A DNA stretch of 43,582 nt, taken from the IMG/VR virus record IMGVR_UViG_3300020421_002096, positions 1 through 43,582 of that record; one strand, written 5' to 3'. Shown in pieces: positions 30,812-38,695 of this stretch. A program made the translations under genes and the position numbers. Below the pieces are notes generated by a model. That model ran no database searches. It was given only the letters and a program-made list of their open reading frames with translations, and was not told the origin of the DNA. Source of the stretch: a virus. Every line of letters begins with the position of its first letter. Position 1 is the stretch's first letter.

Positions 30812-31055
30812 GTTCGAAGACTTTAGGAAGAAACCACCTAAGCCTATGCTAGGTAGTTGGCCAACTTGGATAGTTCCACAGATGTTTGTAATGGACTATC
30901 TTGTAAAAGTACTCTTGTTCTTATTCTTATTACCATACTTGTTCGGAATGGTCCTAACAGTAATGGGACTACTTTTGAACTTCTTACTGGTTGACTTTAT
31001 ACTGTATATGTCATATAAAAGTAGAATTAATAACTTATGGGGTAACGATGAATAA
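30801..31055 (+). CDS. Small membrane protein
   Basis: An 84-residue protein starting in overlap with the GNAT gene. Two or three hydrophobic segments (MDYLVKVLLFLFLLPYLF, MVLTVMGLLLNFLLVDFIL) and charged ends. No ribosome site seen; translational coupling is likely. Function unknown. Confidence 0.6.
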   Translation: MQYEFEDFRKKPPKPMLGSWPTWIVPQMFVMDYLVKVLLFLFLLPYLFGMVLTVMGLLLNFLLVDFILYMSYKSRINNLWGNDE

Positions 31056-31278
31056 GCAATACGATAGTAAGTGTAAAATAACTTGCACTGATAACGATGT
31101 TGTCAACGAAGCAGACGTTGATAGATTTGAAGAAAAGAAATATGTTGATGTGTTTATAGCACGTAACAAATTAAAACTTCTATGGAATGGACGAATGTAT
31201 GTTGGCAACAAATTAGGACTAGAATTTACAACTCCTGGACCAGCTATATTTGAAGTAAAGACTGGACGTGGAATATGA
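31048..31278 (+). CDS. Small protein, unknown
   Basis: A 76-residue protein from the ATG at 31048 overlapping the upstream stop. DVDRFEEKKYVDVFIARNK and LLWNGRMYVGNKLGLEFTTP suggest a beta-hairpin domain. Part of a chain of small overlapping genes up to tRNA-Thr; co-translated with the next gene (ATGA). Confidence 0.55.
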   Translation: MNKQYDSKCKITCTDNDVVNEADVDRFEEKKYVDVFIARNKLKLLWNGRMYVGNKLGLEFTTPGPAIFEVKTGRGI

Positions 31279-31553
31279 GTGTAGATGAAATAGCAAAATT
31301 AAAAGGCATACCAACCAAAGACGAGTTACTTAAAATGTTATCCGAAAAGACAGCCGTAGTAACTTTTAATAAACTAAACGGAGACGAACGTGTAATGACT
31401 TGCACGAAAGACTTAAATGTGATACCAAAAGAAAATCACCCAAAAGCAACCAAAGAAGCTCACGATAAAAACATAACAGTATGGGACACCAATGCAAAAG
31501 GTTGGCGTTCGTTTGTTTATGATAGAGTTAGAAAGGTTGAAGCAAATGGGTAG
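31275..31553 (+). CDS. WYL_2/DUF2693-like SH3-fold protein
   Basis: A 92-residue protein with the family order VVTFNKLNGDERVMTCTKDL, then an ITVWDTNAKGWRSFVYDRVR end. This SH3-like fold is common in T4-like phages and of unknown role. Starts in ATGA overlap; its own end overlaps the next ATG. Confidence 0.75.
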   Translation: MSVDEIAKLKGIPTKDELLKMLSEKTAVVTFNKLNGDERVMTCTKDLNVIPKENHPKATKEAHDKNITVWDTNAKGWRSFVYDRVRKVEANG

Positions 31554-31848
31554 AATTTTTAGTCAAGAGTTATATGGTCCAGATGGAAAGTATTTAAATT
31601 TATCAAAATATAATATCATTTATGTAGTTAGGCAAATGGTTAAGGAGAAATTGTGTAAGACTCCTGTTGATGCTCTCCAAATGTTAGAGCATCACGACAT
31701 AGATGTTGACGGCTTACTCGAAAGAGCGGTCAATGGAACTATGCCAGAGGTAAGTACTACTGATGACGAAACAGAAGACCAAACAAGAGGCAGTGAAGAA
31801 GAAGTTCAAAGACTTTCCGGGCAACCTGATCAAAGTAAAGGTTCTTGA
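31546..31848 (+). CDS. Small phage protein, unknown
   Basis: A 100-residue protein; first 65 residues are a compact helical part (YNIIYVVRQMVKEKLCKTPV) and the last 30 an acidic, low-complexity tail (TTDDETEDQTRGSEEEVQRL). The tail is in the region shared with the next gene in another frame, so its sequence may be constrained by that overlap. Confidence 0.55.
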   Translation: MGRIFSQELYGPDGKYLNLSKYNIIYVVRQMVKEKLCKTPVDALQMLEHHDIDVDGLLERAVNGTMPEVSTTDDETEDQTRGSEEEVQRLSGQPDQSKGS

Positions 31849-31966
31849 AGACGAAATTGATTACGCCAAAAGTCAACTTCAACCGCACGATACTGGACAC
31901 ATACATACTGCAATAAGTTGGATGGAAGATCGTCTAAATGAACTAAAGGGGATTTATGACAGATGA
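31763..31966 (+). CDS. Small helical protein, unknown
   Basis: A 67-residue protein overlapping the previous gene by 86 bases. Start ATG has no clear ribosome site. The C-terminal part KVLEDEIDYAKSQLQPHD, then TGHIHTAISWMEDRLNELKG, is like a small conserved T4-like phage protein as far as I recall, which supports the frame despite the overlap. Confidence 0.55.
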   Translation: MTKQKTKQEAVKKKFKDFPGNLIKVKVLEDEIDYAKSQLQPHDTGHIHTAISWMEDRLNELKGIYDR

Positions 31967-32150
31967 TAGATCAGAAGATGCAACATACGAAAACGAAGGT
32001 AGCACAGTAACTATACCTTTGAAAGATTATGACAAGCTACGTGAACGTCAAAGTTATATTACAGACAAACAGTTAATTTCTGTAATTGACAAGATAGAAG
32101 AACTTGTTAGAGCATTGAGAAAGCATATTGTTAGAACAGACTTTGATTGA
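31956..32150 (+). CDS. Small acidic helical protein, unknown
   Basis: A 64-residue protein, ATG after GGGGAT, with an N-terminal acidic part and a helical end (ISVIDKIEELVRALRKHIV). It ends eight bases before tRNA-Thr. No family recognised. Confidence 0.55.
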   Translation: MTDDRSEDATYENEGSTVTIPLKDYDKLRERQSYITDKQLISVIDKIEELVRALRKHIVRTDFD

Positions 32151-32158
32151 TCTTATAA

Positions 32159-32234
32159 GCCGCTTTAGCTCAGTTGGTAGAGCAACTGATTTGTAATCAG
32201 TAGGTCCGCGGTTCGAATCCGTGAAGCGGCACCA
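32159..32234 (+). tRNA. tRNA-Thr(TGT)
   Basis: Cloverleaf with GCCGCTT/AAGCGGC acceptor stem, anticodon loop TTTGTAA (anticodon TGT), T-loop TTCGAAT, discriminator A, encoded CCA. Reads ACA codons, which are common in this AT-rich genome. Transcribed with flanking genes. Confidence 0.95.
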
Positions 32235-32248
32235 CTATTGGAAAGATT

Positions 32249-33001
32249 ATGGATAACGAAACAAAAGAATTTTACGAAGCACACAAAGACAAAGGTTTTA
32301 GGTACGAGCCTATCTCTTCTGATGTAAACGCAAAGGTTGGGCATGAAGTAGGTAAGTGGGTAGTACAACAATTATTAAGCAACAAGATAGGTTGGATTGA
32401 ATTAGATTTAAAAAGTGTTAATCCACCAGACTACGAAGACTTTGGTTTCAATTTTAAAATTAGATTAGAAACAGATAGAGTTGTTACCCATACAAAGCCA
32501 TTACCATTAGGTGACGTTAAGGGTGTTACAGTTTACAACAATCAATGGCATAAACTTGAAGGTGCTGATATGACACAGACAGCACAATGGTGGTTTGATA
32601 ATAGTGCTTGTGATTCACTTGTTAAGATTAACTATTGGCGTATAGAGCCGGGCGGGTATGTACAACCACATAACTTTAACATAGTAGAACCAACTGACAA
32701 TGTTGATACACTAGATCTAATTGCTTGGCCAATACCATTAATGATATGTATGGAAGAGCCAGGACTAGATTGCCATACTGTTGTTGAAGACTTTGGTATA
32801 GTACCAACACAGTTAGGTAAGGTATATCTTATTAATCCGAACAAGAAACGTTGCATAGTAAACACAGGTACTTCACCAAGTACAAGACAGTTGGCACACG
32901 TTAGAGCAGGAATACAATACCAAAGGGTTATGGACTTGCTTACTAGAAGCTATCACAGAGCTTTGATGATACAGGAAAAAAATGATAACAATCAAGGATA
33001 A
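32249..33001 (+). CDS. Beta-hydroxylase/cupin-like protein (divergent oxygenase)
   Basis: A 250-residue protein with KINYWRIEPGGYVQPHNFN (the PHN is where an aspartyl/asparaginyl beta-hydroxylase has its first His), and LGKVYLINPNKKRCIVNTG then a SPSTRQLAHVRAGI end. The second His and Arg are less clear than in the other oxygenases, so activity is doubtful. It has no ribosome site except GGAAAG. Overlaps the next oxygenase gene by 20 bases. Confidence 0.55.
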   Translation: MDNETKEFYEAHKDKGFRYEPISSDVNAKVGHEVGKWVVQQLLSNKIGWIELDLKSVNPPDYEDFGFNFKIRLETDRVVTHTKPLPLGDVKGVTVYNNQWHKLEGADMTQTAQWWFDNSACDSLVKINYWRIEPGGYVQPHNFNIVEPTDNVDTLDLIAWPIPLMICMEEPGLDCHTVVEDFGIVPTQLGKVYLINPNKKRCIVNTGTSPSTRQLAHVRAGIQYQRVMDLLTRSYHRALMIQEKNDNNQG

Positions 33002-33491
33002 CTTTTTAGCACAGGATACAATAGATACTATTGCAACTGAAATAAAAGAAAAGATACAGTCGACAGAGGCTTGTTGGTCAACTAGCCACAGTTGGGAAGG
33101 TATCGTAGTAGAAGGTTCTAATAGTGCTAACATGAGTACACTACGCAATGGTGTTATTGATGTTAAGAAAGCATTTGTAAACCTTAATCCATTTTATAGT
33201 GATCTAAAGTTTGAAGCATACATTTATCTATGGAATAGAAACAGTATGTTAGATTGGCATGATGACTCAGGTTATATTGCTAGTGGCACAATATATCTCA
33301 ATCAACATTGGGACTCAAGTGATGGTGGATTGTTTTTATGGAAGGACGGTGATACCATTCGAGCAGAAGAACCTGCCTTTAACAGATTGATCTTAAATGA
33401 TAATAGACAAAGTCCTACATTACATAGTGTAACTGCAATCACTCCTTGGGCAAAACAAACAAGAGTCACAGTACAGGTAAGGTTAAAATAA
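32982..33491 (+). CDS. 2OG-Fe(II) oxygenase
   Basis: A 169-residue protein with SMLDWHDDSGYIASGTIYLN (HxD), GGLFLWKDG and the distal part LNDNRQSPTLHSVTAITPWA then TRVTVQV with the Arg. A minimal double-stranded beta helix. Overlaps both neighbours and is clearly translated with them. Substrate unknown. Confidence 0.82.
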   Translation: MITIKDNFLAQDTIDTIATEIKEKIQSTEACWSTSHSWEGIVVEGSNSANMSTLRNGVIDVKKAFVNLNPFYSDLKFEAYIYLWNRNSMLDWHDDSGYIASGTIYLNQHWDSSDGGLFLWKDGDTIRAEEPAFNRLILNDNRQSPTLHSVTAITPWAKQTRVTVQVRLK

Positions 33492-34090
33492 TGTACATAC
33501 TAACACCCCCACAACACAGAAACAATCCATTACCAGAGTATCGTGTAGAGAACTGGGGATTAACTGACGAGATAGTAAACGATTTACATAAATGGGTAGA
33601 GGAACAGAATCCCTTACAAAAGGCCGGGTATGTACAAGAAGGCGCAAACGAACACGATGATGAGCTACGTTCAACAGATATAAGTTGGATTGATACAAAT
33701 ACCAATCCTCAACTTTATAACTTATTGGGCGGAGTTATACACCATGCAAACGATTTTCATTTTAAATATTCTATTACATATTTGGAAACACTTCAATATA
33801 GTGTTTACGATGCAAACAAGAAAGGTCATTACTCCATGCACTCAGACGCAGGGTTCAAAGGAGTTAACAATGACAGTAGAAAGATTTCATTTAGTTGTTT
33901 ACTAAATGACCCAAGTGAGTTTGAAGGAGGCGAATTGACACTTATGCCAGACTCAATTGGTTACCCAATCCAATTAAAGAAATATGAGATATGTTTCTTT
34001 CCTAGTTGGATGCCTCACAAGGTTGTCCCTGTAACAAAAGGTACTCGTATAAGTTTAGTTGGGTGGGTGCATGGCCCCGATTTTGTGTAA
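33491..34090 (+). CDS. 2OG-Fe(II) oxygenase (PKHD-type hydroxylase-like)
   Basis: The 199-residue protein has GHYSMHSDAGF (HxD), RKISFSCLLNDPSEFEGGEL, CFFPSWMPHKVVPVTKGTRI with distal His and Arg, as in PKHD-type prolyl hydroxylases. I use the ATG at 33491, overlapping the previous TAA. Third in this oxygenase cluster. Same type as the gene at 19152. Confidence 0.85.
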   Translation: MYILTPPQHRNNPLPEYRVENWGLTDEIVNDLHKWVEEQNPLQKAGYVQEGANEHDDELRSTDISWIDTNTNPQLYNLLGGVIHHANDFHFKYSITYLETLQYSVYDANKKGHYSMHSDAGFKGVNNDSRKISFSCLLNDPSEFEGGELTLMPDSIGYPIQLKKYEICFFPSWMPHKVVPVTKGTRISLVGWVHGPDFV

Positions 34091-34105
34091 TTGGCAAACA
34101 AACAC

Positions 34106-34134
34106 TTGACTTTATTATATATTTTTGTTATAAT
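34106..34134 (+). promoter_or_regulatory. Sigma70-type promoter
   Basis: TTGACT, 17 bases, TATAAT with an extended TG. Drives the small winged-helix gene; start near 34141. Confidence 0.8.
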
Positions 34135-34169
34135 ACATACTGTATTTGAAACTTAATTAAGGAGATGTT

Positions 34170-34421
34170 ATGAAAAATACAATTCAAGATAGTGTATTGA
34201 CTGCACTTAAAAACGGTCAGGAACTAACTTCAGCTCAAATTTCAAGCAAATTTAAAGCTGGTAATCCACAAGCGGTTATTCAAAGTTTAAGATTCGCAGG
34301 TTACCCTGTATACTTAAACACAACAAAAACTGGTGCTAGAAAGTACAGATTAGGTTCTGCCTCTAGAGCAGTTGTTGCCGCTGGTTACAAAGCTATGGCA
34401 AAAGGTTTAGTATCTAACTAA
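34170..34421 (+). CDS. Winged-helix-like DNA-binding protein
   Basis: An 83-residue protein with AAGGAG before the ATG. SVLTALKNGQELTSAQISSK, then FKAGNPQAVIQSLRFAGYPV and YLNTTKTGARKYRLG give helix-helix-recognition helix-wing. Similar proteins occur in marine T4-like phages. It has a strong promoter in front and a strong terminator behind, so it is made alone and probably early, as expected for a regulator. Confidence 0.75.
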   Translation: MKNTIQDSVLTALKNGQELTSAQISSKFKAGNPQAVIQSLRFAGYPVYLNTTKTGARKYRLGSASRAVVAAGYKAMAKGLVSN

Positions 34422-34444
34422 GACCTGAGCAACGGTTTACACTA

Positions 34445-34474
34445 AAAGGCGAGCTTTCGAGCTTGCCTTTTTTT
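34445..34474 (+). terminator. Rho-independent terminator
   Basis: AAAGGCGAGCT-TTCG-AGCTTGCCTTT, an 11-bp stem with one G-U pair and a UUCG loop, followed by TTTT. Ends the winged-helix gene transcript. Confidence 0.9.
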
Positions 34475-34477
34475 GTG

Positions 34478-34485
34478 ACTAAATA
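34478..34485 (+). promoter_or_regulatory. Late-type promoter, nearly leaderless
   Basis: ACTAAATA right after the terminator, six bases before the ATG at 34492. A weaker match (6 of 8). Confidence 0.4.
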
Positions 34486-34491
34486 TTCGTG

Positions 34492-34662
34492 ATGAAATTG
34501 GCACTGGTCATATTAACCTGTTTGGTTCTAGTGGTCGCCTGTGCTAAAAGAATAGACTGTGATGTTCAACCTGACGTAGAAATCAAAACCATACACGATC
34601 CTACCCTCAAAGAGTTAAGAGAAAAAGTTATACCAAAAGCCGAAGTTGCCTGCAGATTCTAA
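34492..34662 (+). CDS. Small lipoprotein
   Basis: A 56-residue protein with signal MKLALVILTCLVLVVAC and lipobox VVAC (Cys17). The short mature part has two more cysteines (DCDVQ and VACRF) and a helical middle (TLKELREKVIPKAE). Size and lipobox resemble an outer-membrane spanin subunit, but no inner partner is visible, so this is only a suggestion. Its TAA is adjacent to the tRNA-Arg promoter. Confidence 0.6.
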   Translation: MKLALVILTCLVLVVACAKRIDCDVQPDVEIKTIHDPTLKELREKVIPKAEVACRF

Positions 34663-34691
34663 TTGACAAAACCAAAATAATAAACTATAAT
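34663..34691 (+). promoter_or_regulatory. Consensus sigma70 promoter for tRNA-Arg
   Basis: TTGACA, 17 bases, TATAAT; the start falls one or two bases before the tRNA at 34700. Confidence 0.85.
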
Positions 34692-34699
34692 AGTAGAAC

Positions 34700-34776
34700 G
34701 GACCCATAGCTCAGCTGGATAGAGCGCCAGTTTGCGGAACTGGAGGCCAGGAGTTCGAATCTCTTTGGGTCCGCCA
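34700..34776 (+). tRNA. tRNA-Arg(GCG)
   Basis: GGACCCA/TGGGTCC acceptor stem, D-loop with A20 (an arginine identity base), anticodon stem CCAGT/ACTGG around TTGCGGA (anticodon GCG, codons CGC and CGT), discriminator G, encoded CCA. Most bacteria read these codons with ACG modified to ICG, so GCG is unusual. Confidence 0.92.
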
Positions 34777-34785
34777 AAAAAAGAC

Positions 34786-34814
34786 TTGACAAATGAAAAT
34801 ATTGATTATATAAT
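34786..34814 (+). promoter_or_regulatory. Consensus sigma70 promoter for DNA ligase
   Basis: TTGACA, 17 bases, TATAAT, ten bases after the tRNA-Arg CCA. Among the best promoters in the window. Confidence 0.85.
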
Positions 34815-34841
34815 GTATATAATAATTAAAGAGAGGCACAA

Positions 34842-36170
34842 ATGAGAACACAACCACAGGCAATCATAGAAAAACTAGAAGCAGACAATTCACGTCTTGC
34901 TAAAGAATCAATACTTTTAGACGCAATGAACGAAGGACTAGATGAGTTCTTTGAAGGTGTTAAAATGGCACTTGATCCATTACACACATTTGGCGTAAAG
35001 CAAGTTCCAACAAAGGACACGGTAATTAGTGGACAAGGTTGTGAATGGAAGATATTCGTAGAACTTGCAGATAAACTTAACAAAAGAGAATTAACTGGTC
35101 ATGCGGCCAGAGATGCTATTGAACTTGTAATGAGTTCAGCGACAGCAGAACAATGGAATGGTTTTTACAGACGTATCCTTATTAAGGATTTACGTTGTGG
35201 TGTAAGTGAAAAGACAGTAAACAATGTTGCAAAGAAAAACGGCTTTGACAAATACATGATTCCTGTGTTCACTTGCCAACTTGCACACGATTCAGCTAAC
35301 CATGAAAAGAAGATGGTTGGTCCAAAACAAATAGAAATTAAACTTGATGGTGTTAGAGTATTAACAGTTATCAAAGATGGTAAGGTAGAAATGTTTAGCA
35401 GAAATGGTAAGCAGTTTCATAACTTTGGACACATCATTGCAGAGATAGAAGCAGTATTAAAAGAAAAGCCTGCTCCATATGATCTAGTATTAGATGGAGA
35501 AGTGATGAGTGCTAACTTCCAAGACCTTATGAAACAGGTACACAGAAAGAGTGGTGGTGTTGCCAAAGATGCAGTACTACACTTATTTGATATGATTCCT
35601 TTAGACAAGTTCTTAGAAGGAAAGTATGAAGTAGAACAATCCAAAAGAAGTCAATATGTATGGCATTGGGTAGAAGCTAATAAAGACGCCTTAGAGCACG
35701 TACAAGCACTGGACTGGGAAGATGTGGATCTAAGTAGCCCAGAAGGTCAAGATCGCTTTGTAGAGCTTAATAAAGCGGCTGTAGACGGTGGATATGAAGG
35801 GGTTATGATCAAAGATCAACAAGCAGTATATGAATGTAAGAGATCTCATGCTTGGTTAAAAGCCAAACCATTTATTGAAGTTACATTGAAAGTAGTCGCA
35901 GTTGAAGAAGGAACTGGACGAAATGAAGGCAGACTTGGCGCAATCATTGTAGAAGGAGAAGACGATGGATACAATTATCACCTTAACTGTGGAAGTGGTT
36001 TCACTGACAGTCAACGTGATCAGTTCTGGACTGACCGTGCTAACCTCATTGGTTCTTTAGTAGAAATAAGAGCTGACGCAAGAACTCAATCACAAGATTC
36101 AGACACATATAGTTTACGTTTTCCTAGATTTAAAACATTTAGATCAGACGAAAATGGCGAAAAAATATAA
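34842..36170 (+). CDS. ATP-dependent DNA ligase
   Basis: Seals nicks in replicating phage DNA (role of T4 gene 30). The 442-residue protein has an N-terminal DNA-binding domain; motif I KLDGVR with adenylated lysine K167; MFSRNGKQF (motif III area); VLDGEVMS (motif IIIa/IV); GVMIKD (motif IV) and WLKAKP (motif V, W-x-K-x-K). An OB domain follows. GAGAGG precedes the ATG and a consensus promoter drives it, indicating early expression. Confidence 0.95.
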   Translation: MRTQPQAIIEKLEADNSRLAKESILLDAMNEGLDEFFEGVKMALDPLHTFGVKQVPTKDTVISGQGCEWKIFVELADKLNKRELTGHAARDAIELVMSSATAEQWNGFYRRILIKDLRCGVSEKTVNNVAKKNGFDKYMIPVFTCQLAHDSANHEKKMVGPKQIEIKLDGVRVLTVIKDGKVEMFSRNGKQFHNFGHIIAEIEAVLKEKPAPYDLVLDGEVMSANFQDLMKQVHRKSGGVAKDAVLHLFDMIPLDKFLEGKYEVEQSKRSQYVWHWVEANKDALEHVQALDWEDVDLSSPEGQDRFVELNKAAVDGGYEGVMIKDQQAVYECKRSHAWLKAKPFIEVTLKVVAVEEGTGRNEGRLGAIIVEGEDDGYNYHLNCGSGFTDSQRDQFWTDRANLIGSLVEIRADARTQSQDSDTYSLRFPRFKTFRSDENGEKI

Positions 36171-36174
36171 TATT

Positions 36175-36207
36175 AAAAGTCATTTTTAGTAGACTTTTTA
36201 TTTTTTT
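36175..36207 (+). terminator. Terminator after DNA ligase, overlapping a promoter-like element
   Basis: AAAAGTC/GACTTTT (36175-36181/36192-36198) with a 10-base loop, followed by TATTTTTTT. Its 3' arm includes TAGACT (36190-36195), which with TATAGT 16 bases on could be a promoter for the next gene. Confidence 0.65.
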
Positions 36208-36253
36208 GCTATATAGTAACTGTGTTAGACATATTTTTGCAGGAGATTGAAGA

Positions 36254-37549
36254 TTGGCTATATCACTTTTAAAAGGTGCTCGTAAAAAGAGAAAGACTAC
36301 GAGACGGGTAAGTCAAAAGAACCATGAGCCAGATATTTCAAAGGCAAGTGAACTTGATGGACCGACCTTTGGACGACTAAAGGATAGTTGTTATAACTAC
36401 TATAGGTTAGAGTTTAAAGGTGCTGACTACAAAAGATGGATTCTTGAGTATTGTAAGGACAAGCCTGAATGGAAGAAACACATAAAGGCTATAGGAAAGA
36501 ATCCGGAATGGCGTTTTGGGTGTACACTTGGTACAAGTTGTAGACTATTGAACAAAGGCTTTCCGTCATATCACAAACCTTACGCAGACCACTGGTTAGA
36601 ACTTCCAGGTACAATGGGAGAAATCAAACCAATGGAACATTTTATAGATAAAAATTTAAACGAACTCGTTGAAACGGGAAGTAAAGTGATTGAAGAAGTA
36701 AAGATAAAGGAAGAAAAAGAAAAGCAACTTGAAGCTAGAAAACCAAGCATACAAGAACGCATCGCATCGCAGTCTTTGTTAATGATGGGTGGAGTTGATG
36801 ATTGGTTAGATACATGGAGTGAAAATCCAGATAAGTTTGATCCTAAGTCCTTTAGAATTAGCAAACATCTTAATGATGTAAAATGTACACAGGCTCATGC
36901 ACGTAGAATCAAAGATTGGTACACAGACGAGATAGCAGAATTTACAGAAGTATTACAACCACCAAGCAAAGCCCAACGTGATGCAATGAGTGAACGTGAT
37001 CGAGACTGGGCTGAACAGTTAATTGAAGCATACTCAGACTACGATAAGAAACACATTAAGAAATATCTAGAAGCACTAACATTGTTTATGGGTGCTTGTG
37101 ATATAATCATTGACACAGCCAAAGCAAACAGAAAGCCACGTAAACGTATTCGTAGCAAAGAGAAGATGGTTGCTAAATTAAGGTTCAAAGTTAATGATGA
37201 GAAGTTCCAGTTAGCTAGTATCAATCCACAAGAAATCATAGGTGCTGAAGAGCTTTGGGTATTCAACATTAAAACACGTAAGCTAGGTAGGTATATCGCT
37301 AGTAGCAAAGATCCACTACATCAACGTAGAGAAGGTACAGGACTGGGTGTTAAAGGTACTACAATTACAGGCTTTAGTGAGGACGAATCCATACAAAAAA
37401 CACTACGTAAACCAGAAGAAAAGCTAAAAGAGTTTAAAGATGCTGGCAAAATCAAGATCAAGAAATTCTTGGACGAGATCAATGCAGTAGACATCAAACT
37501 CAATGGTCGTATCAATCCTGATACAATTTTACTTAAAACAATAGATTAA
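36254..37549 (+). CDS. Large phage protein of unknown function
   Basis: A 431-residue protein starting at TTG with AGGAGA eight bases upstream. The N-terminus is very basic (KGARKKRKTTRR), a charged coiled coil lies at about 150-165 (EEVKIKEEKEKQLEARK), and the remainder is helical with basic patches (KANRKPRKRIRSKEK). It could bind nucleic acid. Such proteins occur in marine T4-like phages without assignment. It follows a terminator and precedes tail genes. Confidence 0.6.
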   Translation: MAISLLKGARKKRKTTRRVSQKNHEPDISKASELDGPTFGRLKDSCYNYYRLEFKGADYKRWILEYCKDKPEWKKHIKAIGKNPEWRFGCTLGTSCRLLNKGFPSYHKPYADHWLELPGTMGEIKPMEHFIDKNLNELVETGSKVIEEVKIKEEKEKQLEARKPSIQERIASQSLLMMGGVDDWLDTWSENPDKFDPKSFRISKHLNDVKCTQAHARRIKDWYTDEIAEFTEVLQPPSKAQRDAMSERDRDWAEQLIEAYSDYDKKHIKKYLEALTLFMGACDIIIDTAKANRKPRKRIRSKEKMVAKLRFKVNDEKFQLASINPQEIIGAEELWVFNIKTRKLGRYIASSKDPLHQRREGTGLGVKGTTITGFSEDESIQKTLRKPEEKLKEFKDAGKIKIKKFLDEINAVDIKLNGRINPDTILLKTID

Positions 37550-37567
37550 ATCAAACAATATAAGTTT

Positions 37568-37575
37568 GATAAATA
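37568..37575 (+). promoter_or_regulatory. Late promoter giving a leaderless tail-fibre message
   Basis: GATAAATA, five bases, then ATG at 37581. The predicted first base of the message is the A of ATG and no ribosome site is present. Confidence 0.6.
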
Positions 37576-37580
37576 CTTAC

Positions 37581-38693
37581 ATGAGCACACATGATATCCA
37601 AGATTCTGAACTTAAAGCAGTAAAAGACGGGCTAGAACAATTAGGACGGTCTATCGAAACTATTGCGAAACGTGAATTACCTAAGCCTGAATTCCTTAAT
37701 AATGAGATCAGTGGTGACAAGATCCACGGTGGCACTATTACTGAATTTAGTACAATGGGTATACAAGACAGAGCTACATCACTTCAACTAGTAGTTGAAA
37801 ATGATCTTGTAAGTACAGACAACTTAAAAGTTGGATTACTTAAGAATAGTGTTAAGGTTGAGGAAGACCTTACAGTAGCAGGAACTATCAAGGCCGCTAA
37901 ACTTGAAGTTAATGAAGTTAAAGCGGATATACGTAATGACAGAACAAGCCCATTAAACTTTGATTGTGAGAACGAATCACCGTATGGAAAAGGCTTGATG
38001 TGGACAGGTTCAGGGCATACTAAACAATTAGTCATGCAAGGGAACCCAGACAGACTTTGGTCAAGTGAGATCATAGATACTCATGGTGAGTATAGAATAG
38101 GAAACATAACAGTACTTTCTTCAAACGAACTAGGAGCAGATGTTACTAAATCTAGTTTGACTGAAGTGGGTACATTAAGAAACCTTAGAACAGAAGGTAA
38201 TTTTGTATTAGATCAGTTTATATTTTATGATGGTGATGGTATGCGTTTGGGCATTGGCTCAGAAGCACCTAACGGTCAGTTAAGTGTTGCTGGTAATGAA
38301 GTAGAATTTATTGTTGATCCAGGTTATGATACAGTAAAGGTTGGAGCATTCACAACAAGTGATGTAGAACTTATTACTGATGATCAAACTAGAATCAAAC
38401 TTAAAGCAAACAATCGCATTGAAGTTGGAACTGATGCTGATTCTATTACTACTGTTAAAGGTAAACTAGGAATAGGTGTTAACAATCCAGATGTTTGTTT
38501 TAGTACAAGCGGTCCAATTAAGTTTGAAAATAAGAAATTTGAAGTAGGATCAGACGTACCACAATCAGGCAATTACAAACGTGGAGACATAGTTTGGAAT
38601 GACACTCCGAGTCCAACAGGATTCGTAGGTTGGGTTTGCATACAGGATGGCACCCCAGGAGAGTGGAAACCGTTTGGCCAAATAGGGGCCTGA
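37581..38693 (+). CDS. Tail-fibre-like structural protein
   Basis: A 370-residue protein. The N-terminus is helical (KAVKDGLEQLGRSIETIAKR); then repeated beta blocks such as VEEDLTVAGTIKAAKLEV, GMRLGIGSEAPNGQLSVAGN and KGKLGIGVNNPDVCFSTSGP. LGIG-x-xP-x-x-L-S units are typical of tail fibres. The end RGDIVWNDTPSPTGFVGWVC, then PGEWKPFGQIGA, is a common fibre C-terminal domain in marine phages. Late promoter fits. It probably contacts host receptors or links to other fibres. Confidence 0.75.
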   Translation: MSTHDIQDSELKAVKDGLEQLGRSIETIAKRELPKPEFLNNEISGDKIHGGTITEFSTMGIQDRATSLQLVVENDLVSTDNLKVGLLKNSVKVEEDLTVAGTIKAAKLEVNEVKADIRNDRTSPLNFDCENESPYGKGLMWTGSGHTKQLVMQGNPDRLWSSEIIDTHGEYRIGNITVLSSNELGADVTKSSLTEVGTLRNLRTEGNFVLDQFIFYDGDGMRLGIGSEAPNGQLSVAGNEVEFIVDPGYDTVKVGAFTTSDVELITDDQTRIKLKANNRIEVGTDADSITTVKGKLGIGVNNPDVCFSTSGPIKFENKKFEVGSDVPQSGNYKRGDIVWNDTPSPTGFVGWVCIQDGTPGEWKPFGQIGA

Positions 38694-38695
38694 AA

